Shown here piece after piece: positions 43,633-54,427 of a stretch of 64,000 bases of DNA. Source of the DNA: Acanthacorydalis orientalis. Taxonomy: Eukaryota > Arthropoda > Insecta > Megaloptera > Corydalidae. Within the stretch, counting starts at the first letter, position 1, and each line of letters starts with the position of its first letter. The DNA lies in NCBI GenBank assembly GCA_034766995.1, contig CM068322.1:15455810-15519809 (forward strand), given 5' to 3'. Made by a program: the position numbers and the translations under genes. Below the pieces are notes generated by a model. The model saw only the letters and a program-made list of their open reading frames with translations. It did not search any database and was not told the origin of the DNA.

Positions 43633-43634
<2 letters not shown>
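42211..43634. other. AT-rich spacer
   Basis: Only the 32-bp palindrome at 43121 stands out. Confidence 0.5.
43121..43152. repeat. perfect 32-bp palindrome
   Basis: The arms aaataatatattt and aaatatattattt flank aatatt, itself a palindrome, so the whole block equals its reverse complement. Confidence 0.8.
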
Positions 43635-43680
<46 letters not shown>

Positions 43681-43682
43681 TT
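43635..43682. repeat. (TA)n microsatellite
   Basis: 48 bp with one C near the right end. Confidence 0.95.
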
Positions 43683-43817
43683 ACTCTTATAATTTTCTAC
43701 TTCAGGAAAAATAACAGTTTTACTATTTGCGGCCTTTTAACAATATTTCTATATTTTCACTCTCTATACGTGTTCGAAATATCTGTCTTTCCTTCTCACC
43801 ATACAAACACAAACACA

Positions 43818-43885
43818 TATGTATGTATGTGTATGTATGTATGTATGTATGTATGTATATATATATATATATTTATGTATTTATG

Positions 43886-43936
<51 letters not shown>

Positions 43937-43952
43937 GTGTATGTATGTATAT
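43818..43952. repeat. (GTAT)n-(TA)n-(GTAT)n microsatellite
   Basis: 135 bp, near-symmetric: GTAT repeats, TA, a tttatgta triplet run, TA, GTAT repeats. Confidence 0.95.
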
Positions 43953-45267
43953 CCAAAACAACAAAAACTGATATTATAAAGAAACAATTATCATTCATAA
44001 ATAAAGCTATTCTTGATCAATAAAAATAACATTTCCTATTATCAAATCAGAACACTAATACAATATGTTTATATCCAAATGACTAGCACTAGTTGTGGAC
44101 TAATATATTAGAATTCAAATTTAATCTTGAGCCATATGTTCCGTTTAAAAAAAAACAATGTATTCGAAAAAATAATAAATAAGTCTGAGCAACATAAAAT
44201 ATAATAACTTAAATGATAATAATTAAACAAAGTCAAGCGATGGATAAAATTCTGTTTACTTAAAAAGATTATTAACGAATACTGATGAAAAATTAATACA
44301 ATTCATTGAAATTCGTACACATGTGTAATAACCTAAATATATATGACTTTTCTGTAGAAATCATTGAGACCACACGTGTGAGCTCGAATCTAGGACGGGT
44401 TTCTACTTTCGTTATATTTTGGTTTGGAGTTTTAATTGAGTTCAAAATCTATTGAACATGACCGAAGACAAAATCAGTTGTGAAAAATACAAATTAAACG
44501 TAGCCTTAAACATTCGAATAGAACAATTGAAAGCAACAGTTACATAGGAAGATTTAATTACCTCAATATTTAATTAAAATAGTTAGTATGATATACTGCA
44601 TACAGAGTTATATAAAATGATTAAAAATATATTATTTACATATTTAAACACTTTATTCTTCTATATATTGTTTTCATGCCAATCAAAATCATACATTGTC
44701 TTCTATAAATAAAAAAAAACGAAGGTAAATAATAGTGGTCTATAGTTTTATGATTGAATGGAATACAAATTGAAGTAAATATACAAACGAAGCAATCAAC
44801 AATAAAAAAAAAATACGAAAACGTTTTTAAATTTATTTTTCAATTGAATACTTCAATTGATAGAATTCGTGATCCGAAAATACAAGTGTAAATGCGAGAC
44901 AACAGCTGTACCAATAAAAAGGTTCTGATTTCAAATATATTCTCCAATTAACAACATAACAGATGTAAAAAGATCAAATAATATACACTTAACGTCGAGT
45001 ATTAACGTCACGTGCAGTAATTAATTGGTACACCGTATTGACGCCAGTGCAGACAATGACACGGCGTCGTGAAAATCATGCCAAGTGAGACTATTTTTTA
45101 TATTTATTTATATGTATAAGAAAACTATTAAAATTAATTCCATAATAAGTTATTTAAAGCGAGTTATGCGGTATTTCCCTACAGTGTCTTACACAACGCT
45201 TTCATGTCACGCCCATTTATATAGATACTAAAGATATATAGGTAGATAGTAAGTCGGCATCTTAAAG
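43953..45267. other. AT-rich spacer leading to a GC-rich island
   Basis: The bases gtgagctcgaatctaggacg near 44380 recall a tRNA T-arm but stand alone. A CACGTG E-box-like site occurs near 45010 and an acceptor-like tttccctacag ends near 45184. Confidence 0.4.
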
Positions 45268-45271
45268 ATGG

Positions 45272-45401
45272 ATGACAGCAGTGGCGTGTTGCGGAGCGAA
45301 CGGGACGGGCGTACAGCAGACGTCGGGCGTCCTGACAGCGTGGCCCGGCATTCTTCTGCTCGGTGTTGCTCCCTTGTCCCGGACGACGCCGCAGCCGCTA
45401 G
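45272..45401 (+). other. candidate first coding exon in a GC-rich, CpG-rich island
   Basis: The segment 45268-45500 is strongly GC-rich. From the ATG at 45272 the frame gives MTAVACCGANGTGVQQTSG, then VLTAWPGILLLGVAPLSR, which resembles a signal peptide or membrane segment, and TTPQPLG before a donor-like G|gtcggt at 45402. Third positions are GC-rich in this frame. A competing ATG at 45268 has a better context (aaagATGG) and opens a 101-codon polar, Arg-rich frame, so the true frame is undecided. A TATA-like gatatata lies about 30 bp upstream. I do not recognise the protein. Confidence 0.33.
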
Positions 45402-45732
45402 GTCGGTCGCTTGTGTGTTATTTCGAGCGACGTTATGCCAACACCGTCAACATCGTTGTCGCAAAATTTACGTCCAGGACGGGAATCATACTATATTGTC
45501 TTTTGGAAACAAGTTAATAACACACGTTTACGATGTCATATTTGCGGACAGAGTGTTTTGTTACCACGCTTGATTTCAATCTCTCACAAACGACGAAATT
45601 ATAAATAACATTCAGTGCTACGCCATAAAAGATACTATTATTATAATACGTAGTGTAATGAAACCAAGAAACATTCGCTAGTAAAATTAAATGAAAAATC
45701 TTGGATATGCTCTAATACGGCTATAAAACAGA

Positions 45733-45738
<6 letters not shown>

Positions 45739-45775
<37 letters not shown>
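45739..45775. repeat. (TA)n microsatellite
   Basis: 37 bp, the nearest array to the GC-rich island at 45268. Confidence 0.95.
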
Positions 45776-45778
<3 letters not shown>

Positions 45779-46467
45779 AAAAAGTAACATGAATACATCG
45801 AGAGAGAGAACCATTTAACTTATTTCATAATAAAAAGAAATAACAAATCGGGCAACTTCTGTGAAATATTGAAATAAATCATATAATCTTGCTTAAAAAA
45901 AACCACTATTCTTATTCATTTATTTGAACTCCTCAAATCAATCATCTCAAGAGTGTAAGAAATGTTAATTTTGATAAATCCCTTTTATTCACAGTAACAA
46001 ATGACCAATTAATTAAAATTATATACTGTATTTTATTTACATACAAACAGATAAATATATACCGTGTTATATTTTTTGTGGAATTATTTTCTTATATTTT
46101 ATTTATTAAAGTAATACCTCTAAAGCAAGATATCCAATAATTATATTTTTTTTTAAATAATAGAATGATTATAAGTGGTTAAAAAGCAAATAAAACCTCT
46201 CAGAGTACTTGTGTTACACAACATATAATCCAGATGTCCAAAATTAATTTGCACACTAAATTTACACACTAAATTATTAGAGTGATGGGGAAAAAAATTC
46301 GGTTTTTGTTTCGTGAATTCTAACCTTAATTTGTTTCAATAAAAGTGTCATTTCATCTTGTTCATGTTAATATCATTGTAAAGTACATTTTTCGGTGTGT
46401 ATATTTTGGTAACATCGACTTTGGTTTTATTATAAATTATGCTCCAAATTGAGCTATTGAATTAAAG

Positions 46468-47070
46468 ATGGAAAGAAGCAAATAAAAGCATTTTTTTGTT
46501 TAAGTTCAAATTGGGTGGTAAAGCAGCAGAAACTGTTCGTGAACTAAATGATGCTTTTGATGTGAGTACTGTCTGTTAAGGAACGTACAGTGCAATGGTG
46601 GTTCCCAAAATTTCGTACTGCAGACGAGAGCCTTGAATATGAAGAAGGACGTAGTTGTCCTTCTTCAGTTCATAACAACACACTGAAGGCGTTAGTTGAA
46701 ACAGAATCATGCACAACAATTCGAGAGCTTGCACAAAAATTAGGCGTTAGTCATACAACAGTTATTGACGTTATGGTTGTGCCGACGCGAAAAGGCGCGC
46801 TACACGTCCAAGTGCGAGGTACGATGACCTTTGACTTGAGCTGATGATGTTGCTCGATCCTCAAGTATTGAAGAGAGCGAAGAGCACAGTTCAAACAGTT
46901 GTTGGTGGTAAAAATAATGACACGGGCGGGACGGCTCGGGGTGCGAGAGAATCCCATTGCCCGCGATCCATATCCCGTTGCCATGACCAAGAATCTTCCA
47001 ATCCAGGAGGAGGTTTACAGTTATGGACCACTTAAAACTACTTCAATTCAAAAATGAATACGAATTTTAA
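46468..47070 (+). pseudogene. mariner transposase remnant, interrupted
   Basis: The start MERSK is followed in shifted frames by GGKAAETVREL, KERTVQWWFPKFRTADESL, SSVHNNTLKALVETES and TTIRELAQKLGVSHTTV, the N-terminal DNA-binding region. After the insert the frame resumes at MDHLKLLQFKNEYEF and a stop. With the insert removed, the junction aligns with the sister copy at 18159-18509, so both lack the same catalytic region. An early stop after MERSK shows it is dead. Confidence 0.83.
46758..47024. other. GC-rich insert with 8-bp direct repeats
   Basis: The bases acagttat occur at 46758-46765 and again at 47017-47024. Joining them restores the mariner reading TTVMDHLK. The 251 bp between them (46766-47016) is about half G+C by eye, far above the surroundings. 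It has no inverted terminal repeats and no poly-A. The minus strand is open across most of it (WIGRFLVMATGYGS at one end, PRTWTCSAPFRVGTT at the other), and the plus strand has an open frame from 46844; I recognise neither product. It could be an inserted host fragment or a non-autonomous element. Confidence 0.6.
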
Positions 47071-47484
47071 GGTCATAAATAGTAATTATTTTTCTACCAA
47101 CCTAGTACACTAGTTAGACTAAAAGTAAATTATCGTTTGTAAATTTTTATCTACTTTAAATTTTTATTTCTGTGTATTTTTCTTTCGACTTTATTAGTGG
47201 TTATATAATATATGACTGTATATATGATTCCATATAATAACGTATACATTTATTTAATTTATAAATAAATACATATTAATTAGATCAGGAAGTGAATGCT
47301 ACTCATTTTTATTGACATAATCGTAAGCAGCAATCAAAAATAATTGAAAAGCATTGTGTAAAAAAACACCTTATCAGATTTTATTTATTTTTCTTATCTT
47401 GTACAACCAAAATTAAAAGCGAAATAAAATATTTCTTATAAAGAGAGAGTGTCTATCTCGCGAGAGTTAAAAACTTGTCTGTTG

Positions 47485-47526
47485 ATAATTCTATTTTTAA
47501 TTCTTTATAATTAAAAATAGAATTAT
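47485..47526. repeat. perfect 18-bp inverted repeat, 6-nt loop
   Basis: The left arm ataattctatttttaatt pairs exactly with aattaaaaatagaattat around the loop ctttat. Confidence 0.8.
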
Positions 47527-47649
47527 TATATAAGTTTTGTATTTATTTCATTTCAATCATTAAATGATTATTTTATACTAAAAATATGTTGTCTTCTTTT
47601 CTTAAAATTAAACTTTAAAATAATGAAAAAGTTGTATATTTGTATACGA

Positions 47650-47651
<2 letters not shown>

Positions 47652-47711
<60 letters not shown>
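47652..47711. repeat. (TA)n microsatellite
   Basis: 60 bp, uninterrupted. Confidence 0.95.
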
Positions 47712-47714
<3 letters not shown>

Positions 47715-48056
47715 AACTTTCAGTTAAGGATTAATTTGTCGTTTCAAACAATCTAGTGTAAAATTGCATTGTCATTTTGGAATGACCATCTCAAAAGATA
47801 TTAGACACATGTCGTCAAAGTCATCAAAATATTGGCATATTTCCTAGTATTTTTCAGAGTGTATGTACGTGAAAGAGAGGTATATACAGTTTCTTGCATG
47901 TTCCTGCATTCAGTAACTGGTGAAATGCTTTGATCAGAGTTACTTTATAAATATAATAAAACAAACAACTATATTATTACGTCCTAGTTTTATATTAAAA
48001 TAGATTAGAATACGGTTCTGGCTTCAAAGCCTTTCAGCTCCACTTTGTGTATTATC

Positions 48057-48090
48057 TATTTCCGTCTGTATTTTGACACAGACGGAAATA
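48057..48090. repeat. perfect 13-bp inverted repeat, 8-nt loop
   Basis: The arms tatttccgtctgt and acagacggaaata flank the loop attttgac. The stem has several G:C pairs, so it is a more stable hairpin than most here. Confidence 0.8.
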
Positions 48091-49329
48091 TAGAGTTTGT
48101 AGAGTATACTTAATACTATCTTTCTTCACAGTATCCCAATCATGTGACAAATACGTTGCCAATCTACAGTAGACAACGAAGATAATATTGAAGTTCACCT
48201 CAAAAATCATAAATTACACATTCAACTTTGCAAGTGCATTGATCCCGTTATATAGTGTACAGACATTTTATCACACTAAATAAACAAAGTGAATTTTTTA
48301 TAATAAAATATAAACGATACTGAATCATTTTCAGTTACCCGCTTCTAGTTTTTTTTTTACATATAAAATATACTTTATTGTTTTATCCCGTCTACATCGG
48401 AATCTTTTGTACACGCTAGTCTACTGAATATATGTTTTGTTGTATTTTTTATAGAATGTTATTATGTACATATTTCACTCGCAACGAAGTATTTTATTAC
48501 ATATAATGATTGAATTCAACTTTTAAATTCTTTGATATATTTGCGAACGCTTTTTTTTATTATTAAATCTAATATAATATAAATCTTTTTCAAAATTTCA
48601 TTTTTAATAAATAATCATGAATGTCCACTACGGTTATATATTTTTGGAGTATAGGAATTTAACATAGATATAATTATTTTATATTTAATTTAATCTGTTA
48701 TAAGATATGCTATGAACTAAAAGATGTTTCAATTAAAAAAATATATTTTCATTTTAATTGATTTTATACTTGAAGAAGTACACACTTAATGTTAGAAGAT
48801 ACACTTTTGAAACACTAAAAATTAAAATATGGAATTAATATAAACACAGTTTTAATTTGTGTGCAATACATAACAATGACAAATATGTTTGTAGCAATTA
48901 AAAAATAAATTAGTTTTAAGAGTTTATTTTAATTTCTTTTATTTAAAATTAAATACTTATCTAACATGAATAAATTACAAAAATTTTAATCATTTTGCTG
49001 CATCGAGATTTGAAATATTTAATATAAACTATCTAAGATCAAAAAATATATTCAAAAATAATATATTAAAAGATAATCTGCAGATATGAGTTGAAATCAG
49101 TCGTCATGAAAAAAATTCAAGGTATCCCGAAGGAACAATCAAAGAACATTTTCTGTGTTCAAAAATGTTTAAGCTTTCATGAATTTACCGTTAGTTCTAT
49201 ACCGATTATTCTTCGCACCGAATTGCAGAGCTTATTTTTTATTAAAGTACTTTTCGAATTTTGTAGCCATTTTCGTGCAGACTTTTCTTTTAATTTAATT
49301 CAGTTTTATAAGTATTTTTGTTTAACTTT

Positions 49330-49330
49330 T

Positions 49331-49387
<57 letters not shown>

Positions 49388-49402
49388 TAGATAGATAGAT
49401 AT
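49330..49402. repeat. (CA)n-(TA)n-(GATA)n microsatellite
   Basis: CA, then TA, then gatagatagatagata. Confidence 0.95.
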
Positions 49403-50584
49403 CCTTTTTTAATTTTTTTCTTCACGAATGATTTATTACCGTCTTTATTTTCAAACTCTCATATCATACAAAGTGTATTTGAAATTACAAAAAAAAATTA
49501 TGAAACACATTTGTACTTTAACATGAGAAAAAAATCCATAAAAATATGTATTAACAAGCATTTATTTGAAAATTAGAAAGGTTTCAAGTTATAATCCTTA
49601 TAACACCTTCAATCATTAGATCTGCTAAATCACCAAATCAGCGCTAATTAAAGTTTTCCCTATGGAGTGACTAAATAGTTTTACTAATAATTCTAATATA
49701 ATTTTAAAAGTTTTTCGTCTACGGCCTAATACATATTTTTTGAGAAAAATTATTCAAAAACACATTTTTTCGATATTTTTTTGCTTTTGTCTGTAATAAA
49801 TTTCGATTAGATCTGGAAAAGTCTGGTTCGGTCTATTATAGAATAGTCAGGTTAAGTGAACCAATAAGTAAGTGTTACTTTTTTTAAGAATTTAAAAGCC
49901 ATTTTGCTCATAATTACTGTATTTTCAGAAATAATAGGTACGGAACAAACTAAATGTTTATATTTTTTAAATCCATTACCCTCCCTTCAACATCATTGAC
50001 TGAATGCGCCATTGAAGTTAACGCAAGTTGACGATCAAGTCTAATTAACTCTGTAACTAGAAAAATCTTCGAATTCTATAGAAAATAATTACAGGAAGAA
50101 TAATTCTCAAAGTAATGTTTGGGTAAAATTTTGTCAGATCAGGTCAGGTCAGATAAAATTAAAACAAGTCAATTCAAAAAATAATTTCAACGAATTATAC
50201 TTTCTAAGGATTCCGTTTATTATATTCCAAACTGAATTCTGTTTATTATATTCCATATGTTATATTTTTTATTTACTTATAAAAAATCCAAATATACCAT
50301 GCATTAGATAAATTACTTTATAAAAATGTAATTTTCATCTTTATCATAGAATTATTGAGCACTGATCCGTTACTCTGTCATCCTTTGATTTCCTTTTTTA
50401 ATTTATTACTCATTCCAATACATACTTCTATCAATTCTAAAAAGCTATCCTTTTTACATAAAAGTAAACTTGAAATATATTGCCACACATATAGTGTTAA
50501 TGAGAAATATTTTGTTCAAAACTTGAAGTGAAGTAATTTCGTGGTCTTATATTCTAATTTTTTTATGAGATTTGACAATTAATA

Positions 50585-50588
<4 letters not shown>

Positions 50589-50643
<55 letters not shown>
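50589..50643. repeat. (TA)n microsatellite
   Basis: 55 bp, about 18 bp left of the 50662 mariner. Confidence 0.95.
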
Positions 50644-50646
<3 letters not shown>

Positions 50647-50661
50647 GCGATCTGAAGACTA

Positions 50662-51801
50662 ACGTGGTTCGTGTATTACCTGGAGGAGAAGGGTCAGCTG
50701 TATATGTTTTCATATAGTTCCATCCCTCTTAATAACGCATGTGAAGTTACAAGTCATTCTGCCATTAATTCTTCGTTTGACAGTTGTTTCAAAACAAGCA
50801 TTTCGTGTGAAAATGCTAAATTGATAAAATTGGAATTCAAGGTTTGATTTAGTTCTTTTTTTTAGAAGGGAAAACAGCGAATGAAATCCATGAGAGGATA
50901 TTTCCTACATAAGGTGAATCTTGTCCTTCCTACGAAATCGTTCGACTTTGGGTGAATGAATTTAAAGGTGGCAGAACGAACATCGAAGATGCACCACGCT
51001 CAGGAGTGAAAGTGAGAGAGATAGCAGAGGTCACAGGCATCTCAACTGAACGAATGCACTTTATTTTGCATAATGAATTGTTTGGATGAGGGTTGCCGAG
51101 ATGAATGCCCCGGGTGCTCACTGCAGAGTAAAAACAAGTTCGTACGAAAGTTCGTAACATCAACTGATTTCTTGGAACTTGGCTTAAGAAGAATCCAAAA
51201 GCTTTTATGTGGCATTTTGTGACCATGGATGAAACTTGGATTCACCATTACACACAAGAATCAAAACAGTGAACTGAACTCCGTAAAATGGCTCTGAAAA
51301 AGGCAAATGCGGTTTAGTCGGCTGGAAAATTGAAGGCGTCAGTTTTCTAGGATGCGAAAAGAATTCTCTTGATCGACTATCTTTAGAAGGGAAAAACAGT
51401 TACTGGTCAATACTACGCAGCCCTTGTGAAGAAGATAAAAGCAGTAATTATAGAAAAACGTCCCAGAGTGACCAAGAAAAAAAGTATTGTTTCACCATGA
51501 CAATACAGCGGGTCATTCGATCGTTGTCACTTGGCAAAAATTAACCCAATTGAAGTTTGAAATCTTTCTGCGTCCACTGTATTTGTTTGATTTGGCTTCT
51601 ACGGACTTTAGGTCAAAGAGGCCCCAAACGACTATTTTGAAGACTTCGAATAAACTCACGCCAAGAGAAATCGCGAAGGTGAAGAAACGTTGAGGTCAGT
51701 ACGTTGAACTTCGAAGGGATTATATCGAAAAATAAAGTACAGTTTGAAACTAAAGCTGTTGTCTTTAATGTCGAATTAAGTTACTCTTCAAACCAACCAC
51801 G
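50662..51801 (+). mobile_element. mariner element, mildly truncated, degenerate
   Basis: The ends are short inverted repeats, acgtggttcgtgtattacc on the left and cgtggttggtttgaagagta as reverse complement on the right, each next to TA. The (TA)n tract 50589-50643 lies about 18 bp to the left, and a (GTAT)n-(TA)n tract starts at the right end. At 1.14 kb it is nearly complete and carries a recognisable transposase on the plus strand. Confidence 0.85.
50813..51735 (+). pseudogene. mariner transposase pseudogene, DDD motifs visible
   Basis: From the leader the frame gives KGKTANEIHERIF, VRLWVNEFKGGRTNIEDA and PRSG, then skips about 25 linker codons to VKVREIAEVTGISTERMHF. Catalytic landmarks follow: TMDETWIHHYTQESKQ (first Asp), KGKTVTGQYYAALVKKIKA, HHDNTAGHS (second Asp) and FDLASTDF (third Asp, in the place of PDLAPSDF). 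The end reads GQYVELRRDYIEK and a stop. At least six stops and several frameshifts are present. By sequence it resembles the mellifera-type mariners; this is from memory of the family. Confidence 0.9.
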
Positions 51802-51820
51802 TATGTATGTATGTATGTAC

Positions 51821-51861
<41 letters not shown>
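51801..51861. repeat. (GTAT)n-(TA)n microsatellite
   Basis: Starts at the right end of the 50662 mariner. Confidence 0.95.
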
Positions 51862-51863
<2 letters not shown>

Positions 51864-52116
51864 AATATTAAAAGCTTATTAAAGATGTACAAGTAAAAAA
51901 ATAATTTTCTAAAAGTCTGCTCTTTTTCGGTAACTGAATATTTAAAAAATAACAAATATAATTTCAAAATATTACATTTTAAAAGAAAACTGTTCGGTTT
52001 TCTAAAAATAATTTAAAACATTTACTTTTGTTTATTTTGTGTACGATACAAAAATTTTAACATTTCGTAATTAAAATACTCAACAGACAAAAATTAGATC
52101 AAGGTACAGAAACGTG

Positions 52117-52117
<1 letters not shown>

Positions 52118-52184
<67 letters not shown>
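52118..52184. repeat. (TA)n microsatellite
   Basis: 67 bp, uninterrupted. Confidence 0.95.
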
Positions 52185-52186
<2 letters not shown>

Positions 52187-52507
52187 CTACGAAAGAAAAA
52201 AGAAGAATATAAAAACATGTTCTTGAATTGGTTATTGTTGTAAAAAAAAATCCTGTTCATAATTCATAAGCCATAAATAAACAGAAAGTTTATCCATTTG
52301 TCGTCAGTTGATGTTCTGCCAAATATCATCTTTTCACATCGATGTTATAATTTTGTTTCTGTCGCCAGAATGTATATAAAACCTATTTTGCATTCCATAT
52401 GATCTTTAAAATACATTGGTAATAGTTTTATTATTAGTTGTTTATGCTATTAATATTTCAACATGAAATCATTTTTTTAAAAAACTAGTTGAGAAATGTT
52501 AAAAAAA

Positions 52508-52509
<2 letters not shown>

Positions 52510-52569
<60 letters not shown>
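52510..52569. repeat. (TA)n microsatellite
   Basis: 60 bp, uninterrupted. Confidence 0.95.
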
Positions 52570-52572
<3 letters not shown>

Positions 52573-53047
52573 TAATAAATATTATTAATCTAATATTGTT
52601 TTTAGCTAAACTAGACAAAGAATTTTAAAAAATTACAAACCAAATAAAAATTTTGTAGATTTTTCTACATACTGTAAAAATATTTATAAATAACTCTTAT
52701 TATTTTTTACTACCACCAATAACCTGTTTTAGAAATCATTTTAAAAGTTGATTTTTTCAAAAAATTCAAGATCAATTTTCAATCATGATTTCGATCATTA
52801 TTTTTTTTCTCAACTTCGGTGCTTTCACACACAGAATAGTATCTATTTTACATAGAATAGCAATTTCTTTGATATGCCACGATTAAATTACATTTTATTT
52901 AAAATGACTGTTTTTTTGCAAGACAAGCAAATGTAATATTTTTTACTTTATACGGGTTTATTTTAAATTTTGAAAAATATGAAGAATTAAAAATCCGTAT
53001 CGTTTATTGACAGTGAAAGTGTTCTTTTTTTATTTGGTACAAATTTA

Positions 53048-53048
53048 T

Positions 53049-53080
<32 letters not shown>

Positions 53081-53102
53081 TTGTATGTATGTATGTATGT
53101 AC
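53048..53102. repeat. (CA)n-(TA)n-(GTAT)n microsatellite
   Basis: Short TA core between CA on the left and GTAT on the right. Confidence 0.95.
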
Positions 53103-53301
53103 GAATAAATGTAAAAATAATATGTTTACGTAAACAAATTATTAGAATTCTCATATTGATCAATAAATCTTGTTACACATGAATTATTAAAAATATCTAG
53201 ATAATTCAGTTGTAAATCGTCTGGCAAAACATGACAATTAATATTTACGCGTATTAATCCGAAAAACAGATTAAAATCAGTGCCTTTACAGTTGAACGTA
53301 C

Positions 53302-53381
53302 CCGGCAAGAGGGACGGCACCAAATGACGTAGCGCGTGGGCCAGTCTGCTCCATACGGCTGACTGGCTCACCGAACGGCAT
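53302..53381 (-). other. candidate first coding exon, minus strand
   Basis: Inside a GC-rich island the minus strand has an ATG at 53381 opening MPFGEPVSRMEQTGPRATSF then GAVPLAG, with a strong donor (CCGG|gtacgt) at 53302/53301 that leaves in phase 2. Read through without splicing, the frame stops at 53286. The start context (ctaATGC) is mediocre. The protein is not recognised. Confidence 0.3.
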
Positions 53382-53412
53382 TAGTTGAATCAGGAAGGTC
53401 GGCTGGCAGACT

Positions 53413-53418
53413 GACTGA
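53413..53418 (-). promoter_or_regulatory. Inr-like motif upstream of the 53381 ATG
   Basis: The minus strand reads tatcagtcagtctgcc. The TCAGTC matches the arthropod initiator consensus TCAKTY and would place a transcription start near 53416, about 35 nt before the ATG. I see no TATA box at -30 and no clear downstream promoter element. The surrounding 53281-53470 is much richer in GC than its neighbours. Confidence 0.25.
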
Positions 53419-53470
53419 TATTCTGGTGTGTGGGTTGTGACGAGCGTTGTCGTTTCACGTCCTATATGTT

Positions 53471-54107
53471 TATATTATATGGACAAAGGTGTGAGAACTG
53501 ACATCTAATGAATACTAATTTTTGTTATAGACAAACATACCCCTATGTAGCCGTCACAGATGTGTGAATTAAATTAAATTCCATAAACAGTAACATCTGC
53601 AAATGCGTATCTACATTGAAAGAGAGTAATGTAGTATTATAAGAGATATTTCATTATATCCAATTAATAGTGTGTTACAATTGGATTATCAATACAAATG
53701 AGTGCACTCTTTTGTAGTATTTTCAAATTTTATACAAAATTCCTTTTATACAAGATTTCCCTTTATATACAAAATTGAAGAGGTATCAACATTTGTTATA
53801 TTTCGAACAGTTATAAAAATGTATGGATTAATAGATATTTTGTTATTAATAACTTTATAACATTTAACCAAAAAAAGAATACATATAATTCACAAATATC
53901 ATTTTGGCTTCATATCCCTTTCTATATTCTTGTATTTAATGATATTTTTCATTTGCATTATTTTAGAACATTGTCCAGATGGTATATGTTATTTTATCAT
54001 TCTAGACAACTCTTTTGTAAGGAAATACTACTGATACTGAACGTTTGAATTTAAAATCAAACATACAGGACATGTATTTATTCGAATATCCAAAGTGAGA
54101 ACGTTTA

Positions 54108-54109
<2 letters not shown>
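53471..54109. other. AT-rich spacer upstream of the 53.4-kb island
   Basis: For a minus-strand gene this would be upstream DNA. No motif that I can support. Confidence 0.4.

Positions 54110-54171
<62 letters not shown>
54110..54171. repeat. (TA)n microsatellite
   Basis: 62 bp, uninterrupted. Confidence 0.95.
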
Positions 54172-54174
<3 letters not shown>

Positions 54175-54427
54175 TAAAGGTACATTAACCACCTTTACAA
54201 CTTTTGAGAGACTCGTTATCATGTAAAACTTAAAAAAACGAAAGTTATCAATAAAAAACAACAAAAATAAAATGTTTTACAAATTTCTCAGATATATTTC
54301 AACCCTTCTTATAGTGATGACTCATTTTCATACATATTAGGTTGGTGCATAATCAATGATCATTTTTTTTATTCTAAATTTATTCAATAATAAAACAATA
54401 AAGTACACTCTGAACATATTTAAACTA

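Larger units (their letters stand above)
46277..47105 (+). mobile_element. short mariner element with a GC-rich insert
   Basis: This is a second copy of the 17973-18544 family. The left half of the non-coding leader matches closely (gtgtcatttcatcttgttca and gttaatatcatt), and the right end reads tttctaccaacctag, bounded by TA. The left terminal repeat is worn (ttagagtgatggggaaaa). It is longer than its sister because a 251-bp foreign segment interrupts the coding part. Confidence 0.85.
47106..50588. other. AT-rich spacer
   Basis: Contains two hairpins and two arrays listed separately, and a 27-bp tandem repeat near 50210-50258 (gtttattatattcca twice). No coding signal. Confidence 0.5.
51862..53047. 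other. AT-rich spacer
   Basis: Two TA arrays and otherwise featureless. Confidence 0.6.

Noticed and set aside
43818..43952. Regular GTAT/TA/GTAT arrangement, considered as a CRISPR-like or satellite array
   Set aside because: There are no spacers, only a compound microsatellite.
49800..50160. caggtcaggtcag and ggttaag motifs, considered as telomere-like repeats
   Set aside because: There is no tandem TTAGG-type array, only isolated words.
50930..51257. Minus-strand frames of 98 and 71 codons
   Set aside because: They are antisense to the mariner transposase, whose plus strand shows TMDETWIHHY.
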